From Agelas oroides (lineage: Eukaryota; Porifera; Demospongiae; Agelasida; Agelasidae), in the NCBI GenBank assembly GCA_949130485.1, contig OX422196.1, positions 6,803,554-6,867,553 of the forward strand: a DNA stretch of 64,000 nt, in the 5' to 3' direction. The notes below the pieces were generated by a model. It was given only the letters and a program-made list of their open reading frames with translations, searched no databases and was not told the DNA's origin. Numbering within the stretch: the first letter of the stretch is position 1; every line of letters begins with the position of its first letter. The position numbers and the translations under genes are program-made. Positions 1 through 14,900 of this stretch are shown piece by piece.

Positions 1-3000
1 TCCATAATGTCTCATGATGTCTCTCATTGGCTGATAATGTCTCATGCCGTCTCACAATGTCTCATGATGTCTTATAGTGTCTCATAATGTCTCATGATGT
101 CTCCTAATGTCTCATGGTGTCTCATGCTGTCTCATACAGTCCCATTGCATCCATAATGTCTCATAATGTCTAATGATGTCTCCTATTGTCTCAGTATCTC
201 ATGCTGTCTCGTACAGTCCTATTGCATCCATAATGTCTCATAATGTCTAATAGTGTCTCATAATATCTCATGCTGTGTCATACTGTCCCATTGCATCTAT
301 AATGTCTCGTAGTGTCTCATGCTGTCTCATAATGTCTCATGCTGTCTCATAATGTCTCATGATGTCTCATAATGTCTCATGATGTCTCCTATTGTCTCAG
401 TATCTTATGCTGTCTCATACAGTTGCATTGCATCCATAATGTTTCCTAGAGTCTTATGCTGTCTCATGACGTCTTATGATGTCTCTAATTGTCCCATAGT
501 GTCTCATGCTGTCTCATAATGTCTGATGATGTCTCCTATTGTATCATAGTGTCTCATGCTGTCTCATACAGTCCCATTTCATCCATAATATCTCATGATA
601 TCTCTTATTGGCTCAGTATCTCATGCTGTCTCATAATGTCGCATGAAGTCTCCTATTGTCACAGTGTCTCATGCTGTCTCATACAGTCCCATTGCATCTA
701 AAATGTCTCGTAGTGTCTCATGCTGTCTCATAATGTCTCATGATGTCTCGTAGTGTCTCAGTATCCTATGCTGTCTCATACAGTTGCATTGCATCCATAA
801 TATCTCATGATGTCTCTTATTGGCTCATAGTGTCTCCTGCTGTCTCATAAAGTTCCATTGCATCCATAACGTCTCATAGTGTCTCATGCTATCTGATAAT
901 GTCTGATGATGTCTCCTATTGTCTCATAGTGTCTCATGCTGTCTCAAACAGTCCCATTTCATCCATAATGTCTCATGATGTCTCTTATTGGCTCATAGTG
1001 AGTGTGTCATGCTGTCTCATAATGTCTCATGATGTCTCCTATTGTCTCAGTATCAGTATCTTATGCTGTGTCATACAGTCGCATTGCATCCATAATGTCT
1101 CCTAGAGTCTCATACTGTCTCATGATGTCTCATGATCTCTCGCATTGTCCCATAGTGTCTCATGTTCTCTCATAATCTCTGTTGATGTCTCCTATTGTCT
1201 CATGCTATCTCATGCTGTCTCATACAGTCCCATTTCATCCATAATGTCTCGTAGTGTCTCATGCTGTCTCATAATGTCTCATGATGTCTCTTATTGTGCT
1301 AATAGTGTTTCATGCTGTCTCATAATGTCTCATGATGTCTCCTATTGTCTCAGTATCTTATGCTGTGTCATACAGTCGCATTGCATCCATAATGTCTCCT
1401 AGAATCTCATGCTGTCTCATGATGTCTCATGATGTCTCGCATTGTCCCATAGTGTCTCATGTTGTCTCATAATATCTGTTGATGTCTCCTATTGTCTGAT
1501 AGTGTCTCATGCTGTCTCATACTGTCCCATTTCATCCATAATGTCTCCTAGAGTCTCATAATGTCTCATGATATCTCTTATTGGCTCATAGTGTCTCATG
1601 CTGTCTCATAATGTCTCATGATGTCTCCTATTGTCTCATGGTGTCTCAAGGTGTTTCATACAGTCCCATTGCATCCATAATGTCTTGTAGTGCCTCTGTC
1701 TGATAATGTCTCATGATGTCTCCTATTGTCTCAGTATCTTATCCTGTCTGATACAGTCGCATAACATCCATAATGTCTACTAGAGTCTCATGCTGTCTCA
1801 TGACGTCTTATGATGTCTCTCATTGTCCCATAGTGTCTCATGCTGCCTCATATAGTCCCATTTCATCCATAATGTCTCATGATGTCTCTTATTGGCTCAT
1901 AGTGAGTGTGTCATGCTGTCTCATAATCTCTCATGATGTCTCCTATTGTCTCAGTATCAGTATCTTATGCTGTGTCATACAGTCGCATTGCATCCATAAT
2001 GTCTCCTAGAGTCTTATGCTGTCTCATCACGTCTCATGATGTCTCTGATTGTTTCATAGTGTCTCATGCTGTCTCATAATGTCTGATGATGTCTCCTATT
2101 GTCTCATAGTGTCTCATAATATCTCATGCTATCTCATGCTGTCTCATACAGTTCCATTGCATCTCATAATGTCTCATGGTGTCTCATGCTGTCTCATACA
2201 GTCCCATTGAATCTCATAATGTCTCGTAGTGTCTTATGCTGTCTCATAATGTCTCATGATGTCTCATAGTGTCTCATACTGTCTCAGGAAGTCTGCTATT
2301 GTCTCATAGTGTCTCATGCTGTATCATACAGTCCCATTGCATCCATCATGTCTCATGATGTCTCTCATTGGCTGATAATGTCTCATGCCGTCTCACAATG
2401 TCTCATGATGTCTTATAGTGTCTCATAATGTCTCATGATGTCTCCTAATGTCTCATGGTGTCTCATACTGTCTCATACAGTCCCATTGCATCCATAATGT
2501 CTCATAATGTCTAATGATGTCTCCTATTGTCTCAGTATCTCATGCTGTCTCATACAGTCCCATTGCATCCATAATGTCTCATGATGTCTAATAGTGTCTC
2601 ATAATATCTCATGATGTCTCATAGTGTCTCATAATATCTCATGATGTCTCCTATTGTCTCACAGTGTCTCATACAGTCCCATTGAATCTCATAATGTCTC
2701 GTAGTGTCTTATGCCCTCTCATAATGTCTCATAGTGTCTCATAATGTCTCATGATGTCTCATGATGTCTCCTATTGTCTCAGTATCTTATGCTGTCTCAT
2801 ACAGGTCGATTGCGTCCGTAATATCTCGTAGTGCGTCATGCTGTCTTATAATGTCTCATAATGTCTCCTATTGTCTCAGAGTGTCTCATGCTGTCTCATG
2901 CTGTCCCATTGCATCAATATTGTCTCGTAATGTCTCATGCTGTCTCATAATGTCTGATTTCTCATAGTGTCTCATGATGTCTCCTATTGTCTCATAGTCT

Positions 3001-5786
3001 CCTGCTGTCTCATAAAGTCCCATTGCATCCATAATGTCTCATAGTGTCTCATGCTGTCGCATGATGTCTCATCATGCCTCCTATTTTCTCATAGTGTCTC
3101 ATCCTGTCTAATAATGTCTCATGATGTCTCCTTTTCTCTCACAGTGTCTCATGCTGTCTCAATGTCTCATGATGTCTGATAGTGTCTCATACTGTCTCAA
3201 GAAGTCTCCTATTGTCTCATGCTGTATCATACGGTCCCATCACATCCATATGTCTCATAATGTCCCATGCTGTCTCTTATTGGCTGATAGTATCGCATAA
3301 TGTCTCATGATGTCTTATAGTGTCCCATGTCTCATGATATCTCCTATTGTCTCATGGTGTCTCATGCTGTCTCATACAGTCCCATTGCATCCATAATGTC
3401 TTGTAGAGTCTCATGCTGTCTCATCATGTCTCATATTGGCTAATAATGTTTCATGCTGTCTCATATTGTTTCATGATGTCTCCTATTGTCTCATGCTGTC
3501 TCATACAGTCCCATTGCATCTATAATGTCTCGTAGTGTCTAATGCTGTCTCATAATGTCTCATGATGTCTCATAATGTCTCATGATGTCTCCTATTGTCT
3601 CAGTATCTTATGCTGTCTCATACAGTTGCATTGCATCCATAATGTTTCCTAGAGTCTCATGCTGTCTCATGACGTCTTATGATGTCTCTAATTGTCCCAT
3701 AGTGTCTCATGCTGTCTCATAATGTCTGATGATGTCTCCTATTGTATCATAGTGTCTCATGCTGTCTCATACAGTCCCATTTCATCCATAATATCTCATG
3801 ATATCTCTTATTGGCTCAGTGTCTCATGCTGTCTCATAATGTCGCATGAAGTCTCCTATTGTCACAGTGTCTCATGCTGTCTCATACAGTCCCATTGCAT
3901 CTAAAATGTCTCGTAGTGTCTCATGCTGTCTCATAATGTCTCATGATGTCTCGTATTGTCTCAGTATCCTATGCTGTCTCATACAGTTGCATTGCATCCA
4001 TAATATCTCATGATGTCTCTTATTGGCTCATACTGTCTCCTGCTGTCTCATAAATTTCCATTGCATCCATAATGTCTCATAGTGTCTCATGCTATCTCAT
4101 AATGTCTGATGATGTCTCCTATTGTCTCATAGTGTCTCATGCTGTCTCAAACAGTCCCATTTCATCCATAATGTCTCATGATGTCTCTTATTGGCTCATA
4201 GTGAGTGTGTCATGCTGTCTCATAATGTCTCATGATGTCTCCTATTGTCTCAGTATCAGTATCTTATGCTGTGTCATACAGTCGCATTGCATCCATAATG
4301 TCTCCTAGAGTCTCATGCTGTCTCATGATGTCTCATGATCTCTCGCATTGTCCCATAGTGTCTCATGTTCTCTCATAATCTCTGTTGATGTCTCCTATTG
4401 TCTCATAGTGTCTCATGCTGTCTCATACAGTCCCATTTCATCCATAATGTCTCGTAGTGTCTCATGCTGTCTCATAATGTCTCATGATGTCTCTTATTGT
4501 GCTAATAGTGTTTCATGCTGTCTCATAATGTCTCATGATGTCTCCTATTGTCTCAGTATCTTATGCTGTGTCATACAGTCGCATTGCATCCATAATGTCT
4601 CCTAGAGTCTCATGCTGTCTCATGATGTCTCATGATGTCTCGCATTGTCCCATAGTGTCTCATGTTGTCTCATAATATCTGTTGATGTCTCCTATTGTCT
4701 CATAGTTTCACATGCTGTCTCATACTGTCCCATTTCATCCATAATGTCTCCTAGAGTCTCATAATGTCTCATGATGTCTCCTATTGTCTCAGTATCAGTA
4801 TCTTATGCTGTGTCATACAGTCGCATTGCATCCATAATGTCTCCTAGAGTCTCATGCTGTCTCATGATGTCTCATGATGTCTCGCATTGTCCCATGGTGT
4901 CTCATGTTGTCTCATAATATCTGTTGATGTCTCCTATTGTCTCATAGTGTCTCATGCTGTCTTATACAGTCCCATTTCATCCATAATGTCTCCTAGAGTC
5001 TCGTAATATCTCATGATATCTCTTATTGGCTCATAGTGTCTCATGCTGTCTCATAATGTCTCATGATGTCTCCTATTGTCTCATGGTGTCTCAAGGTGTT
5101 TCATACAGTCCCATTGCATCCATAATGTCTTGTAGTGCCTCTGTCTGATAATGTCTCATGATGTCTCCTATTGTCTCAGTATCTTATCCTGTCTGATACA
5201 GTCGCATAACATCCATAATGTCTACTAGAGTCTCATGCTGTCTCATGACGTCTTATGATGTCTCTCATTGTCCCATAGTGTCTCATGCTGCCTCATACAG
5301 TCCCATTTCATCCATAATGTCTCATGATGTCTCTTATTGGCTCATAGTGAGTGTGACATGCTGTCTCATAATCTCTCATGATGTCTCCTATTGTCTCAGT
5401 ATCAGTATCTTATGCTGTGTCATACAGTCGCATTGCATCCATAATGTCTCCTAGAGTCTGATGCTGTCTCATCACGTCTCATGATGTCTCTCATTGTTTC
5501 ATAGTGTCTCATGCCGTCTCATAATGTCTGATGATGTCTCCTATTGTCTCATAGTGTCTCATAATATCTCATGCTATCTCATGCTGTCTCATACAGTTCC
5601 ATTGCATCTCATAATGTCTCATGGTGTCTCATGCTGTCTCATACAGTCCTATTGAATCTCATAATGTCTCGTAGTGTCTTATGCTGTCTCATAATGTCTC
5701 ATGATGTCTCATAGTGTCTCATACTGTCTCAGGAAGTCTGCTATTGTCTCATAGTGTCTCATGCTGTATCATACAGTCCCATTGCA
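1..5786 (+). repeat. Satellite higher-order block A, copy 1
   Basis: Block A begins with TCCATAATGTCTCATGATG followed by the variant CTCTCATTGGCTGATAATG. The same start recurs at 5787, 11910 and 17675. Corresponding points in blocks A and B lie 5,766 bp apart (489 and 6255; 1773 and 7539; 2761 and 8527). This copy has a 20-bp insertion (two units) near 330-350 that the others lack, so the first 330 bp are offset by 5,786. The left edge coincides with the window edge, so the real block boundary may differ. Confidence 0.85.
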
Positions 5787-8700
5787 TCCATAATGTCTCA
5801 TGATGTCTCTCATTGGCTGATAATGTCTCATGCCGTCTCACAATGTCTCATGATGTCTTATAGTGTCTCATAATGTCTCATGATGTCTCCTAATGTCTCA
5901 TGGTGTCTCATGCTGTCTCATACAGTCCCATTGCATCCATAATGTCTCATAATGTCTAATGATGTCTCCTATTGTCTCAGTATCTCATGCTGTCTCGTAC
6001 AGTCCTATTGCATCCATAATGTCTCATAATGTCTAATAGTGTCTCATAATATCTCATGCTGTGTCATACTGTCCCATTGCATCTATAATGTCTCGTAGTG
6101 TCTCATGCTGTCTCATAATGTCTCATGATGTCTCATAATGTCTCATGATGTCTCCTATTGTCTCAGTATCTTATGCTGTCTCATACAGTTGCATTGCATC
6201 CATAATGTTTCCTAGAGTCTTATGCTGTCTCATGACGTCTTATGATGTCTCTAATTGTCCCATAGTGTCTCATGCTGTCTCATAATGTCTGATGATGTCT
6301 CCTATTGTATCATAGTGTCTCATGCTGTCTCATACAGTCCCATTTCATCCATAATATCTCATGATATCTCTTATTGGCTCAGTATCTCATGCTGTCTCAT
6401 AATGTCGCATGAAGTCTCCTATTGTCACAGTGTCTCATGCTGTCTCATACAGTCCCATTGCATCTAAAATGTCTCGTAGTGTCTCATGCTGTCTCATAAT
6501 GTCTCATGATGTCTCGTAGTGTCTCAGTATCCTATGCTGTCTCATACAGTTGCATTGCATCCATAATATCTCATGATGTCTCTTATTGGCTCATAGTGTC
6601 TCCTGCTGTCTCATAAAGTTCCATTGCATCCATAACGTCTCATAGTGTCTCATGCTATCTCATAATGTCTGATGATGTCCCCTATTGTCTCATAGTGTCT
6701 CATGCTGTCTCAAACAGTCCCATTTCATCCATAATGTCTCATGATGTCTCTTATTGGCTCATAGTGAGTGTGTCATGCTGTCTCATAATGTCTCATGATG
6801 TCTCCTATTGTCTCAGTATCAGTATCTTATGCTGTGTCATACAGTCGCATTGCATCCATAATGTCTCCTAGAGTCTCATACTGTCTCATGATGTCTCATG
6901 ATCTCTCGCATTGTCCCATAGTGTCTCATGTTCTCTCATAATCTCTGTTGATGTCTCCTATTGTCTCATGCTATCTCATGCTGTCTCATACAGTCCCATT
7001 TCATCCATAATGTCTCGTAGTGTCTCATGCTGTCTCATAATGTCTCATGATGTCTCTTATTGTGCTAATAGTGTTTCATGCTGTCTCATAATGTCTCATG
7101 ATGTCTCCTATTGTCTCAGTATCTTATGCTGTGTCATACAGTCGCATTGCATCCATAATGTCTCCTAGAGTCTCATGCTGTCTCATGATGTCTCATGATG
7201 TCTCGCATTGTCCCATAGTGTCTCATGTTGTCTCATAATATCTGTTGATGTCTCCTATTGTCTGATAGTGTCTCATGCTGTCTCATACTGTCCCATTTCA
7301 TCCATAATGTCTCCTAGAGTCTCATAATGTCTCATGATATCTCTTATTGGCTCATAGTGTCTCATGCTGTCTCATAATGTCTCATGATGTCTCCTATTGT
7401 CTCATGGTGTCTCAAGGTGTTTCATACAGTCCCATTGCATCCATAATGTCTTGTAGTGCCTCTGTCTGATAATGTCTCATGATGTCTCCTATTGTCTCAG
7501 TATCTTATCCTGTCTGATACAGTCGCATAACATCCATAATGTCTACTAGAGTCTCATGCTGTCTCATGACGTCTTATGATGTCTCTCATTGTCCCATAGT
7601 GTCTCATGCTGCCTCATATAGTCCCATTTCATCCATAATGTCTCATGATGTCTCTTATTGGCTCATAGTGAGTGTGTCATGCTGTCTCATAATCTCTCAT
7701 GATGTCTCCTATTGTCTCAGTATCAGTATCTTATGCTGTGTCATACAGTCGCATTGCATCCATAATGTCTCCTAGAGTCTTATGCTGTCTCATCACGTCT
7801 CATGATGTCTCTGATTGTTTCATAGTGTCTCATGCTGTCTCATAATGTCTGATGATGTCTCCTATTGTCTCATAGTGTCTCATAATATCTCATGCTATCT
7901 CATGCTGTCTCATACAGTTCCATTGCATCTCATAATGTCTCATGGTGTCTCATGCTGTCTCATACAGTCCCATTGAATCTCATAATGTCTCGTAGTGTCT
8001 TATGCTGTCTCATAATGTCTCATGATGTCTCATAGTGTCTCATACTGTCTCAGGAAGTCTGCTATTGTCTCATAGTGTCTCATGCTGTATCATACAGTCC
8101 CATTGCATCCATCATGTCTCATGATGTCTCTCATTGGCTGATAATGTCTCATGCCGTCTCACAATGTCTCATGATGTCTTATAGTGTCTCATAATGTCTC
8201 ATGATGTCTCCTAATGTCTCATGGTGTCTCATGCTGTCTCATACAGTCCCATTGCATCCATAATGTCTCATAATGTCTAATGATGTCTCCTATTGTCTCA
8301 GTATCTCATGCTGTCTCATACAGTCCCATTGCATCCATAATGTCTCATGATGTCTAATAGTGTCTCATAATATCTCATGATGTCTCATAGTGTCTCATAA
8401 TATCTCATGATGTCTCCTATTGTCTCACAGTGTCTCATACAGTCCCATTGAATCTCATAATGTCTCGTAGTGTCTTATGCCCTCTCATAATGTCTCATAG
8501 TGTCTCATAATGTCTCATGATGTCTCATGATGTCTCCTATTGTCTCAGTATCTTATGCTGTCTCATACAGGTCGATTGCGTCCGTAATATCTCGTAGTGC
8601 GTCATGCTGTCTTATAATGTCTCATAATGTCTCCTATTGTCTCAGAGTGTCTCATGCTGTCTCATGCTGTCCCATTGCATCAATAATGTCTCGTAATGTC

Positions 8701-11700
8701 TCATGCTGTCTCATAATGTCTGATTTCTCATAGTGTCTCATGATGTATCCTATTGTCTCATAGTCTCCTGCTGTCTCATAAAGTCCCATTGCATCCATAA
8801 TGTCTCATAGTGTCTCATGCTGTCGCATGATGTCTCATCATGCCTCCTATTTTCTCATAGTGTCTCATCCTGTCTAATAATGTCTCATGATGTCTCCTTT
8901 TCTCTCACAGTGTCTCATGCTGTGTCAATGTCTCATGATGTCTGATAGTGTCTCATACTGTCTCAAGAAGTCTCCTATTGTCTCATGCTGTATCATACGG
9001 TCCCATCACATCCATATGTCTCATAATGTCCCATGCTGTCTCTTATTGGCTGATAGTATCGCATAATGTCTCATGATGTCTTATAGTGTCCCATGTCTCA
9101 TGATATCTCCTATTGTCTCATGGTGTCTCATGCTGTCTCATACAGTCCCATTGCATCCATAATGTCTTGTAGAGTCTCATGCTGTCTCATCATGTCTCAT
9201 ATTGGCTAATAATGTTTCATGCTGTCTCATATTGTTTCATGCTGTCTCATATTGTTTCATGATGTCTCCTATTGTCTCATGCTGTCTCATACAGTCCCAT
9301 TGCATCTATAATGTCTCGTAGTGTCTAATGCTGTCTCATAATGTCTCATGATGTCTCATAATTTCTCATGATGTCTCCTAATGTCTCACTATCTTATGCT
9401 GTCTCATACAGTTGCATTGCATCCATAAAGTTTCCTAGAGTCTCATGCTGTCTCATGACGTCTTATGATGTCTCTAATTGTCCCATAGTGTCTCATGCTG
9501 TCTCATACAGTCCCATTTCATCCATAATATCTCATGATATCTCTTATTGGCTCAGTGTATCATGCTGTCTCATAATGTCGCATGAAGTCTCCTATTGTCA
9601 CAGTGTCTCATGCTGTCTCATACAGTCCCATTGCATCTAAAATGTCTCGTAGTGTCTCATGCTGTCTCATAATGTCTCATGATGTCTCATAATGTCTCAT
9701 GATGTCTCGTATTGTCTCATAATGTCTCATAATGTCTCCTATTGTCTCATAGTGTCTCAAGGTGTTTCATACAGTCCCATTGCATCCATAATGTCTTGTA
9801 GTGCCTCTGTCTGATAATGTCTCATGATGTCTCCTATTGTCTCAGTATCTTATCCTGTCTGATACAGTCGCATATCATCCATAATGTCTACTAGAGTCTC
9901 ATGCTGTCTCATGACGTCTTATGATGTCTCTCATTGTCCCATAGTGTCTCATGCTGCCTCATACAGTCCCATTTCATCAATGTCTCATGATGTCTCTTAT
10001 TGGCTCATAGTGAGTGTGTCATGCTGTCTCATAATCTCTCATGATGTCTCCTATTGTCTCAGTATCAGTATCTTATGCTGTGTCATACAGTCGCATTGCA
10101 TCCATAATGTCTCCTAGAGTCTCATGCTGTCTCATGACGTCTCATGATGTCTCTCATTGTTTCATAGTATCTCATGCTGTCTCATAATGTCTGATGATGT
10201 CTCCTATTGTCTCATAGTGTCTCATAATATCTCATGCTATCTCATGCTGTCTCATACAGTTCCATTGCATCTCATAATGTCTCATGGTGTCTTATGCTGT
10301 CTCATACAGTCCCATTGAATCTCATAATGTCTCGTAGTGTCTTATGCTGTCTCATAATGTCTCATAATGTCTCATAGTGTCTCATACTGTCTCAGGAAGT
10401 CTGCTATTGTCTCATAGTGTCTCATGCTGTATCATACAGTCCCATTGTATCCATAATGTCTCATGATGTCTCTCATTGGCTGATAATGTCTCATGCTGTC
10501 TCACAATGTCTCATGATGTCTTATAGTGTCTCATAATGTCTCATGATGTCTCTCATTGGCTGATAATGTCTCATGCCGTCTCACAATGTCTCATGATGTC
10601 TTATAGTGTCTCATAATGTCTCATGATGTCTCCTAATGTCTCATGGTGTCTCATGCTGTCTCATACAGTCCCATTGCATCCATAATGTCTCATAATGTCT
10701 AATGATGTCTCCTATTGTCTCAGTATCTCATAATGTCTCATGCTATCTCATGCTGTCTCATACAGGCTAATAATGTTTCATGCTGTCTCATATTGTTTCA
10801 TGATGTCTCCTATTGTCTCAGTGTCTCATGCAGTCTCATACAGTCCCATTGCATCTATAATGTCTCGTAGTGTCTCATGCTGTCTCATAATGTCTCATGA
10901 TGTCTCATAATGTCTCATGATGTCTCCTATTGTCTCAGTATCTTATGCTGTCTCATACAGTCGCATTGCATCCATAATGTCTCCTAGAGTCTCATGCTGT
11001 CTCATGATGTCTCATGATCTCTCGCATTGTCCCATAGTGTCTCATGTTCTCTCATAATCTCTGTTGATGTCTCCTATTGTCTCATAGTGTCTCATGCTGT
11101 CTCATACAGTCCCATTTCATCCATAATGTCTCGTAGTGTCTCATGCTGTCTCATAATGTCTCATGATGTCTCTTATTGTGCTAATAGTGTTTCATGCTGT
11201 CTCATAATGTCTCATGATGTCTCTTATTGTGCCAATAGTGTTTCATGCTGTCTCATAATGTCTCATGATGTCTCCTATTGTCTCAGTATCTTATGCTGTG
11301 TCATACAGTCGCATTGCATCCATAATGTCTCCTAGAGTCTCATGCTGTCTCATGATGTCTCATGATGTCTCGCATTGTCCCATAGTGTCTCATGTTGTCT
11401 CATAATATCTGTTGATGTCTCCTATTGTCTCATAGTTTCACATGCTGTCTCATACTTTCCCATTTCATCCATAATGTCTCCTAGAGTCTCATAATGTCTC
11501 ATGATGTCTCCTATTGTCTCAGTATCAGTATCTTATGCTGTGTCATACAGTCGCATTGCATCCATAATGTCTCCTAGAGTCTGATGCTGTCTCATCACGT
11601 CTCATGATGTCTCTCATTGTTTCATAGTGTCTCATGCCGTCTCATAATGTCTGATGATGTCTCCTAATGTCTCATAGTGTCTCATAATATCTCATGCTAT

Positions 11701-11909
11701 CTCATTCTGTCTCATACAGTTCCATTGCATCTCATAATGTCTCATGGTGTCTCATGCTGTTTCATACAGTCCTGTTGAATCTCATAATGTCTCGTAGTGT
11801 CTTATGCTGTCTCATAATGTCTCATGATGTCTCATAGTGTCTCATACTGTCTCAGGAAGTCTGCTATTGTCTCATAGTGTCTCATGCTGTATCATACAGT
11901 CCCATTGCA
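5787..11909 (+). repeat. Satellite higher-order block B, copy 1
   Basis: The first 3.5 kb repeat block A almost base for base. The remainder is rearranged and the block is longer than A (6,123 bp). Extra short duplications lie near 9230-9260, 10480-10640 and 11150-11250. With block A it forms the 11.89-kb superblock that is duplicated to the right. Confidence 0.8.
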
Positions 11910-14900
11910 TCCATAATGTCTCATGATGTCTCTCATTGGCTGATAATGTCTCATGCCGTCTCACAATGTCTCATGATGTCTTATAGTGTCTCATAATGTC
12001 TCATGATGTCTCCTAATGCCTCATGGTGTCTCATGCTGTCTCATACAGTCCCATTGCATCCATAATGTCTCATAATGTCTAATGATGTCTCCTATTGTCT
12101 CAGTATCTCATGCTGTCTCGTACAGTCCTATTGCATCCATAATGTCTCATAATGTCTAATAGTGTCTCATAATATCTCATGCTGTGTCATACTGTCCCAT
12201 TGCATCTATAATGTCTCGTAGTGTCTCATGCTGTCTCATAATGTCTCATGATGTCTCATAATGTCTCATGATGTCTCCTATTGTCTCAGTATCTTATGCT
12301 GTCTCATACAGTTGCATTGCATCCATAATGTTTCCTAGAGTCTTATGCTGTCTCATGACGTCTTATGATGTCTCTAATTGTCCCATAGTGTCTCATGCTG
12401 TCTCATAATGTCTGATGATGTCTCCTATTGTATCATAGTGTCTCATGCTGTCTCATACAGTCCCATTTCATCCATAATATCTCATGATATCTCTTATTGG
12501 CTCAGTATCTCATGCTGTCTCATAATGTCGCATGAAGTCTCCTATTGCCACAGTGTCTCATGCTGTCTCATACAGTCCCATTGCATCTAAAATGTCTCGT
12601 AGTGTCTCATGCTGTCTCATAATGTCTCATGATGTCTCGTAGTGTCTCAGTATCCTATGCTGTCTCATACAGTTGCATTGCATCCATAATATCTCATGAT
12701 GTCTCTTATTGGCTCATAGTGTCTCCTGCTGTCTCATAAAGTTCCATTGCATCCATAACGTCTCATAGTGACTCATGCTATCTCATAATGTCTGATGATG
12801 TCTCCTATTGTCTCATAGTGTCTCATGCTGTCTCAAACAGTCCCATTTCATCCATAATGTCTCATGATGTCTCTTATTGGCTCATAGTGAGTGTGTCATG
12901 CTGTCTCATAATGTCTCATGATGTCTCCTATTGTCTCAGTATCAGTATCTTATGCTGTGTCATACAGTCGCATTGCATCCATAATGTCTCCTAGAGTCTC
13001 ATACTGTCTCATGATGTCTCATGATCTCTCGCATTGTCCCATAGTGTCTCATGTTCTCTCATAATCTCTGTTGATGTCTCCTATTGTCTCATGCTATCTC
13101 ATGCTGTCTCATACAGTCCCATTTCATCCATAATGTCTCGTAGTGTCTCATGCTGTCTCATAATGTCTCATGATGTCTCTTATTGTGCTAATAGTGTTTC
13201 ATGCTGTCTCATAATGTCTCATGATGTCTCCTATTGTCTCAGTATCTTATGCTGTGTCATACAGTCGCATTGCATCCATAATGTCTCCTAGAATCTCATG
13301 CTGTCTCATGATGTCTCATGATGTCTCGCATTGTCCCATAGTGTCTCATGTTGTCTCATAATATCTGTTGATGTCTCCTATTGTCTGATAGTGTCTCATG
13401 CTGTCTCATACTGTCCCATTTCATCCATAATGTCTCCTAGAGTCTCATAATGTCTCATGATATCTCTTATTGGCTCATAGTGTCTCATGCTGTCTCATAA
13501 TGTCTCATGATGTCTCCTATTGTCTCATGGTGTCTCAAGGTGTTTCATACAGTCCCATTGCATCCATAATGTCTTGTAGTGCCTCTGTCTGATAATGTCT
13601 CATGATGTCTCCTATTGTCTCAGTATCTTATCCTGTCTGATACAGTCGCATAACATCCATAATGTCTACTAGAGTCTCATGCTGTCTCATGACGTCTTAT
13701 GATGTCTCTCATTGTCCCATAGTGTCTCATGCTGCCTCATATAGTCCCATTTCATCCATAATGTCTCATGATGTCTCTTATTGGCTCATAGTGAGTGTGT
13801 CATGCTGTCTCATAATCTCTCATGATGTCTCCTATTGTCTCAGTATCAGTATCTTATGCTGTGTCATACAGTCGCATTGCATCCATAATGTCTCCTAGAG
13901 TCTTATGCTGTCTCATCACGTCTCATGATGTCTCTGATTGTTTCATAGTGTCTCATGCTGTCTCATAATGTCTGATGATGTCTCCTATTGTCTCATAGTG
14001 TCTCATAATATCTCATGCTATCTCATGCTGTCTCATACAGTTCCATTGCATCTCATAATGTCTCATGGTGTCTCATGCTGTCTCATACAGTCCCATTGAA
14101 TCTCATAATGTCTCGTAGTGTCTTATGCTGTCTCATAATGTCTCATGATGTCTCATAGTGTCTCATACTGTCTCAGGAAGTCTGCTATTGTCTCATAGTG
14201 TCTCATGCTGTATCATACAGTCCCATTGCATCCATCATGTCTCATGATGTCTCTCATTGGCTGATAATGTCTCATGCCGTCTCACAATGTCTCATGATGT
14301 CTTATAGTGTCTCATAATGTCTCATGATGTCTCCTAATGTCTCATGGTGTCTCATACTGTCTCATACAGTCCCATTGCATCCATAATGTCTCATAATGTC
14401 TAATGATGTCTCCTATTGTCTCAGTATCTCATGCTGTCTCATACAGTCCCATTGCATCCATAATGTCTCATGATGTCTAATAGTGTCTCATAATATCTCA
14501 TGATGTCTCATAGTGTCTCATAATATCTCATGATGTCTCCTATTGTCTCACAGTGTCTCATACAGTCCCATTGAATCTCATAATGTCTCGTAGTGTCTTA
14601 TGCCCTCTCATAATGTCTCATAGTGTCTCATAATGTCTCATGATGTCTCATGATGTCTCCTATTGTCTCAGTATCTTATGCTGTCTCATACAGGTCGATT
14701 GCGTCCGTAATATCTCGTAGTGCGTCATGCTGTCTTATAATGTCTCATAATGTCTCCTATTGTCTCAGAGTGTCTCATGCTGTCTCATGCTGTCCCATTG
14801 CATCAATAATGTCTCGTAATGTCTCATGCTGTCTCATAATGTCTGATTTCTCATAGTGTCTCATGATGTCTCCTATTGTCTCATAGTCTCCTGCTGTCTC